From contig JANDJZ010000159.1 in NCBI GenBank assembly GCA_027943245.1, forward strand, positions 1 through 64,000: 64,000 nt of DNA, given 5' to 3'. The translations under genes and the position numbers were made by a program. Positions 63,327 through 64,000 of the stretch are shown piece by piece (positions within the stretch are counted from its first letter, which is position 1; every line of letters begins with the position of its first letter). The notes below the pieces were generated by a model. The model worked only from the letters and a program-made list of their open reading frames with translations. It had not been told where the DNA came from and ran no database searches. Source of the DNA: Acanthamoeba sp. SK_2022b. Lineage: Eukaryota > Discosea > Longamoebia > Acanthamoebidae.

Positions 63327-64000
63327 AGTGAATGGTAATACATACATCGCTAGCACCAGAATTGGCCGGTGGGTCTTTGCGCTTCTTAAGCATGTGGGTC
63401 CCAATATTTCCGAGAGGCAACATCATTCCAACGCCCACACGATCCACACGATCTGATTACAGGAAAGACCCAAGGTCACGACCCTCGCACCACATTGTGT
63501 ACTGCCTGTTGGGAAGGGGGAAAGACATGTACAGGTTTCGGCAGCGGGCGCTACCGGGCTTGGCTCCTCCAGGGGCGTGGCTGCTTCGATCTGCTGCTGG
63601 AACTGAGACTGGGGGGCGACCTTGGGGACCTTTTGATGGTGGCCTGCACGGAAATGCGTGCATGAGAACACACGTGCGCATGAATAGGTTAAGCCTAGAG
63701 TGGATACCTCGTTGCGGAGGCCTGCGAGGCGGGCCGCTAGAGCGTATGGGGACGTTCAGGCGAGGGCCGACCGGCGCCAGAACGGCAAGCACAGGGCAAG
63801 AGAGCCGGTTGGCCTCTGGCGGCTCTGCGGTCGGCACTTTGCTGGGCGAAGTGATCGGCGCAGATCTGGGCGAAAGGGGCGCAGACATGGGCGAAAGGGG
63901 CACATTCCTGGGCGAAGTGGTCGGCGCATTCCGAGGCGAAGTGGGCGGCGCATTCCTGGGCGAAATGGACAGCAACGACGTCGGTGACTTGCCTCCGCTG
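60841..64000 (-). CDS. Gelsolin-repeat and villin-headpiece actin-binding protein (5' end outside window)
   Basis: The C-terminus is an unmistakable villin headpiece: GHLTVEEFQSVFQMSKEEFY then KMPVWKRNQKKKLVGLF. Upstream are at least two gelsolin-like domains. The first: RLIQCKGKRKVRTRLVDVHI, RSLNQ, GDSFVLDTGRTLFVWNGAKA, NINERSKALMVANLIKNGE. The second: WPTVVTVHKLVPGDGG, TTILVVDAETEFYMWIGRSV and PAWVTLEVVVEDKEPLLFK. The N-terminal part is long, disordered and repetitive: SPRNAP/TSPRNAP units at the window edge, and the repeated unit DASVTVDxxNYKKPLPIP. The 5' end lies beyond 64000. Role: actin side binding, bundling or severing, as in amoebal villin-type proteins (inference from domains). Confidence 0.85.
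63247..63325. repeat. (GC)n(GT)n microsatellite in villin-type gene intron
   Basis: A short CG-alternating run passes into about 32 GT units on the plus strand; (CA)n in host sense. Confidence 0.95.

Overview
The window looks like nuclear DNA of a compact, GC-rich, intron-dense protist. I favour an Acanthamoeba-like amoebozoan. The reasons are: almost every gene is broken by short GT-AG introns of about 50-250 nt, often with CT-rich 3' ends or (GT)n/(CA)n tracts; the genes are eukaryotic (CSA/ERCC8, TFIIB, WDR43/UTP5, CDC50, an NSDHL-type sterol dehydrogenase, a villin-headpiece protein); the standard code is used; and genes are often less than 350 bp apart. The species call is inference. CDS entries span first to last supported exon, with introns inside.

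Layout. 0-5.2 kb: end of an acidic gene (-), a CDC50/TMEM30 flippase subunit (+), a ZIP zinc transporter (+). 5.3-9 kb: mitochondrial ribosomal protein mL40 (-), an intronless RVSF-motif protein (+), a potato-inhibitor-I protein (-), a PhnP-like metallo-beta-lactamase (+). 9.5-18.2 kb: a PH-domain protein with a huge Lys/Glu and Ser/Asp tail, WDR43/UTP5, and a Ser/Thr-rich membrane protein (all +). 18.2-24.6 kb: an unidentified minus-strand gene, ERCC8/CSA (+), a small unknown (-), TFIIB (+), a small coiled-coil protein (-). 24.9-29.7 kb: valyl-tRNA synthetase (-), whose introns carry three related box C/D snoRNA-like sequences. 30-38.2 kb: two GPR180/TMEM145-type 7TM paralogues flanking a PPR-like mitochondrial protein. 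38.7-45.5 kb: a LARGE/B4GAT1-type GT49 glycosyltransferase (+), an Msp1/ATAD1 AAA ATPase (+), an R3H-domain protein (-). 45.7-53.5 kb: an RsmJ-type rRNA methyltransferase (-), an acidic protein (+), a Fic-domain protein (+), an F-box protein (-). 53.7-54.5 kb: an AT-rich element with terminal inverted repeats in a divergent promoter. 54.6-64 kb: an NSDHL/ERG26-type dehydrogenase (+), a TruC/RluA-type pseudouridine synthase (-), MnmE/GTPBP3 (-), and a gelsolin/villin-headpiece protein running off the right edge (-).

RNA and translation functions recur: mL40, WDR43, ValRS, the snoRNA candidates, RsmJ, the pseudouridine synthase and MnmE. They are spread over both strands, so this is shared theme, not an operon. 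The most noteworthy discoveries are the intronic snoRNA family with compensatory terminal stems and a 15-nt match to SSU rRNA, and the inverted-repeat element between the F-box and sterol-dehydrogenase genes. I saw no convincing tRNA, rRNA, CRISPR array or virus gene.
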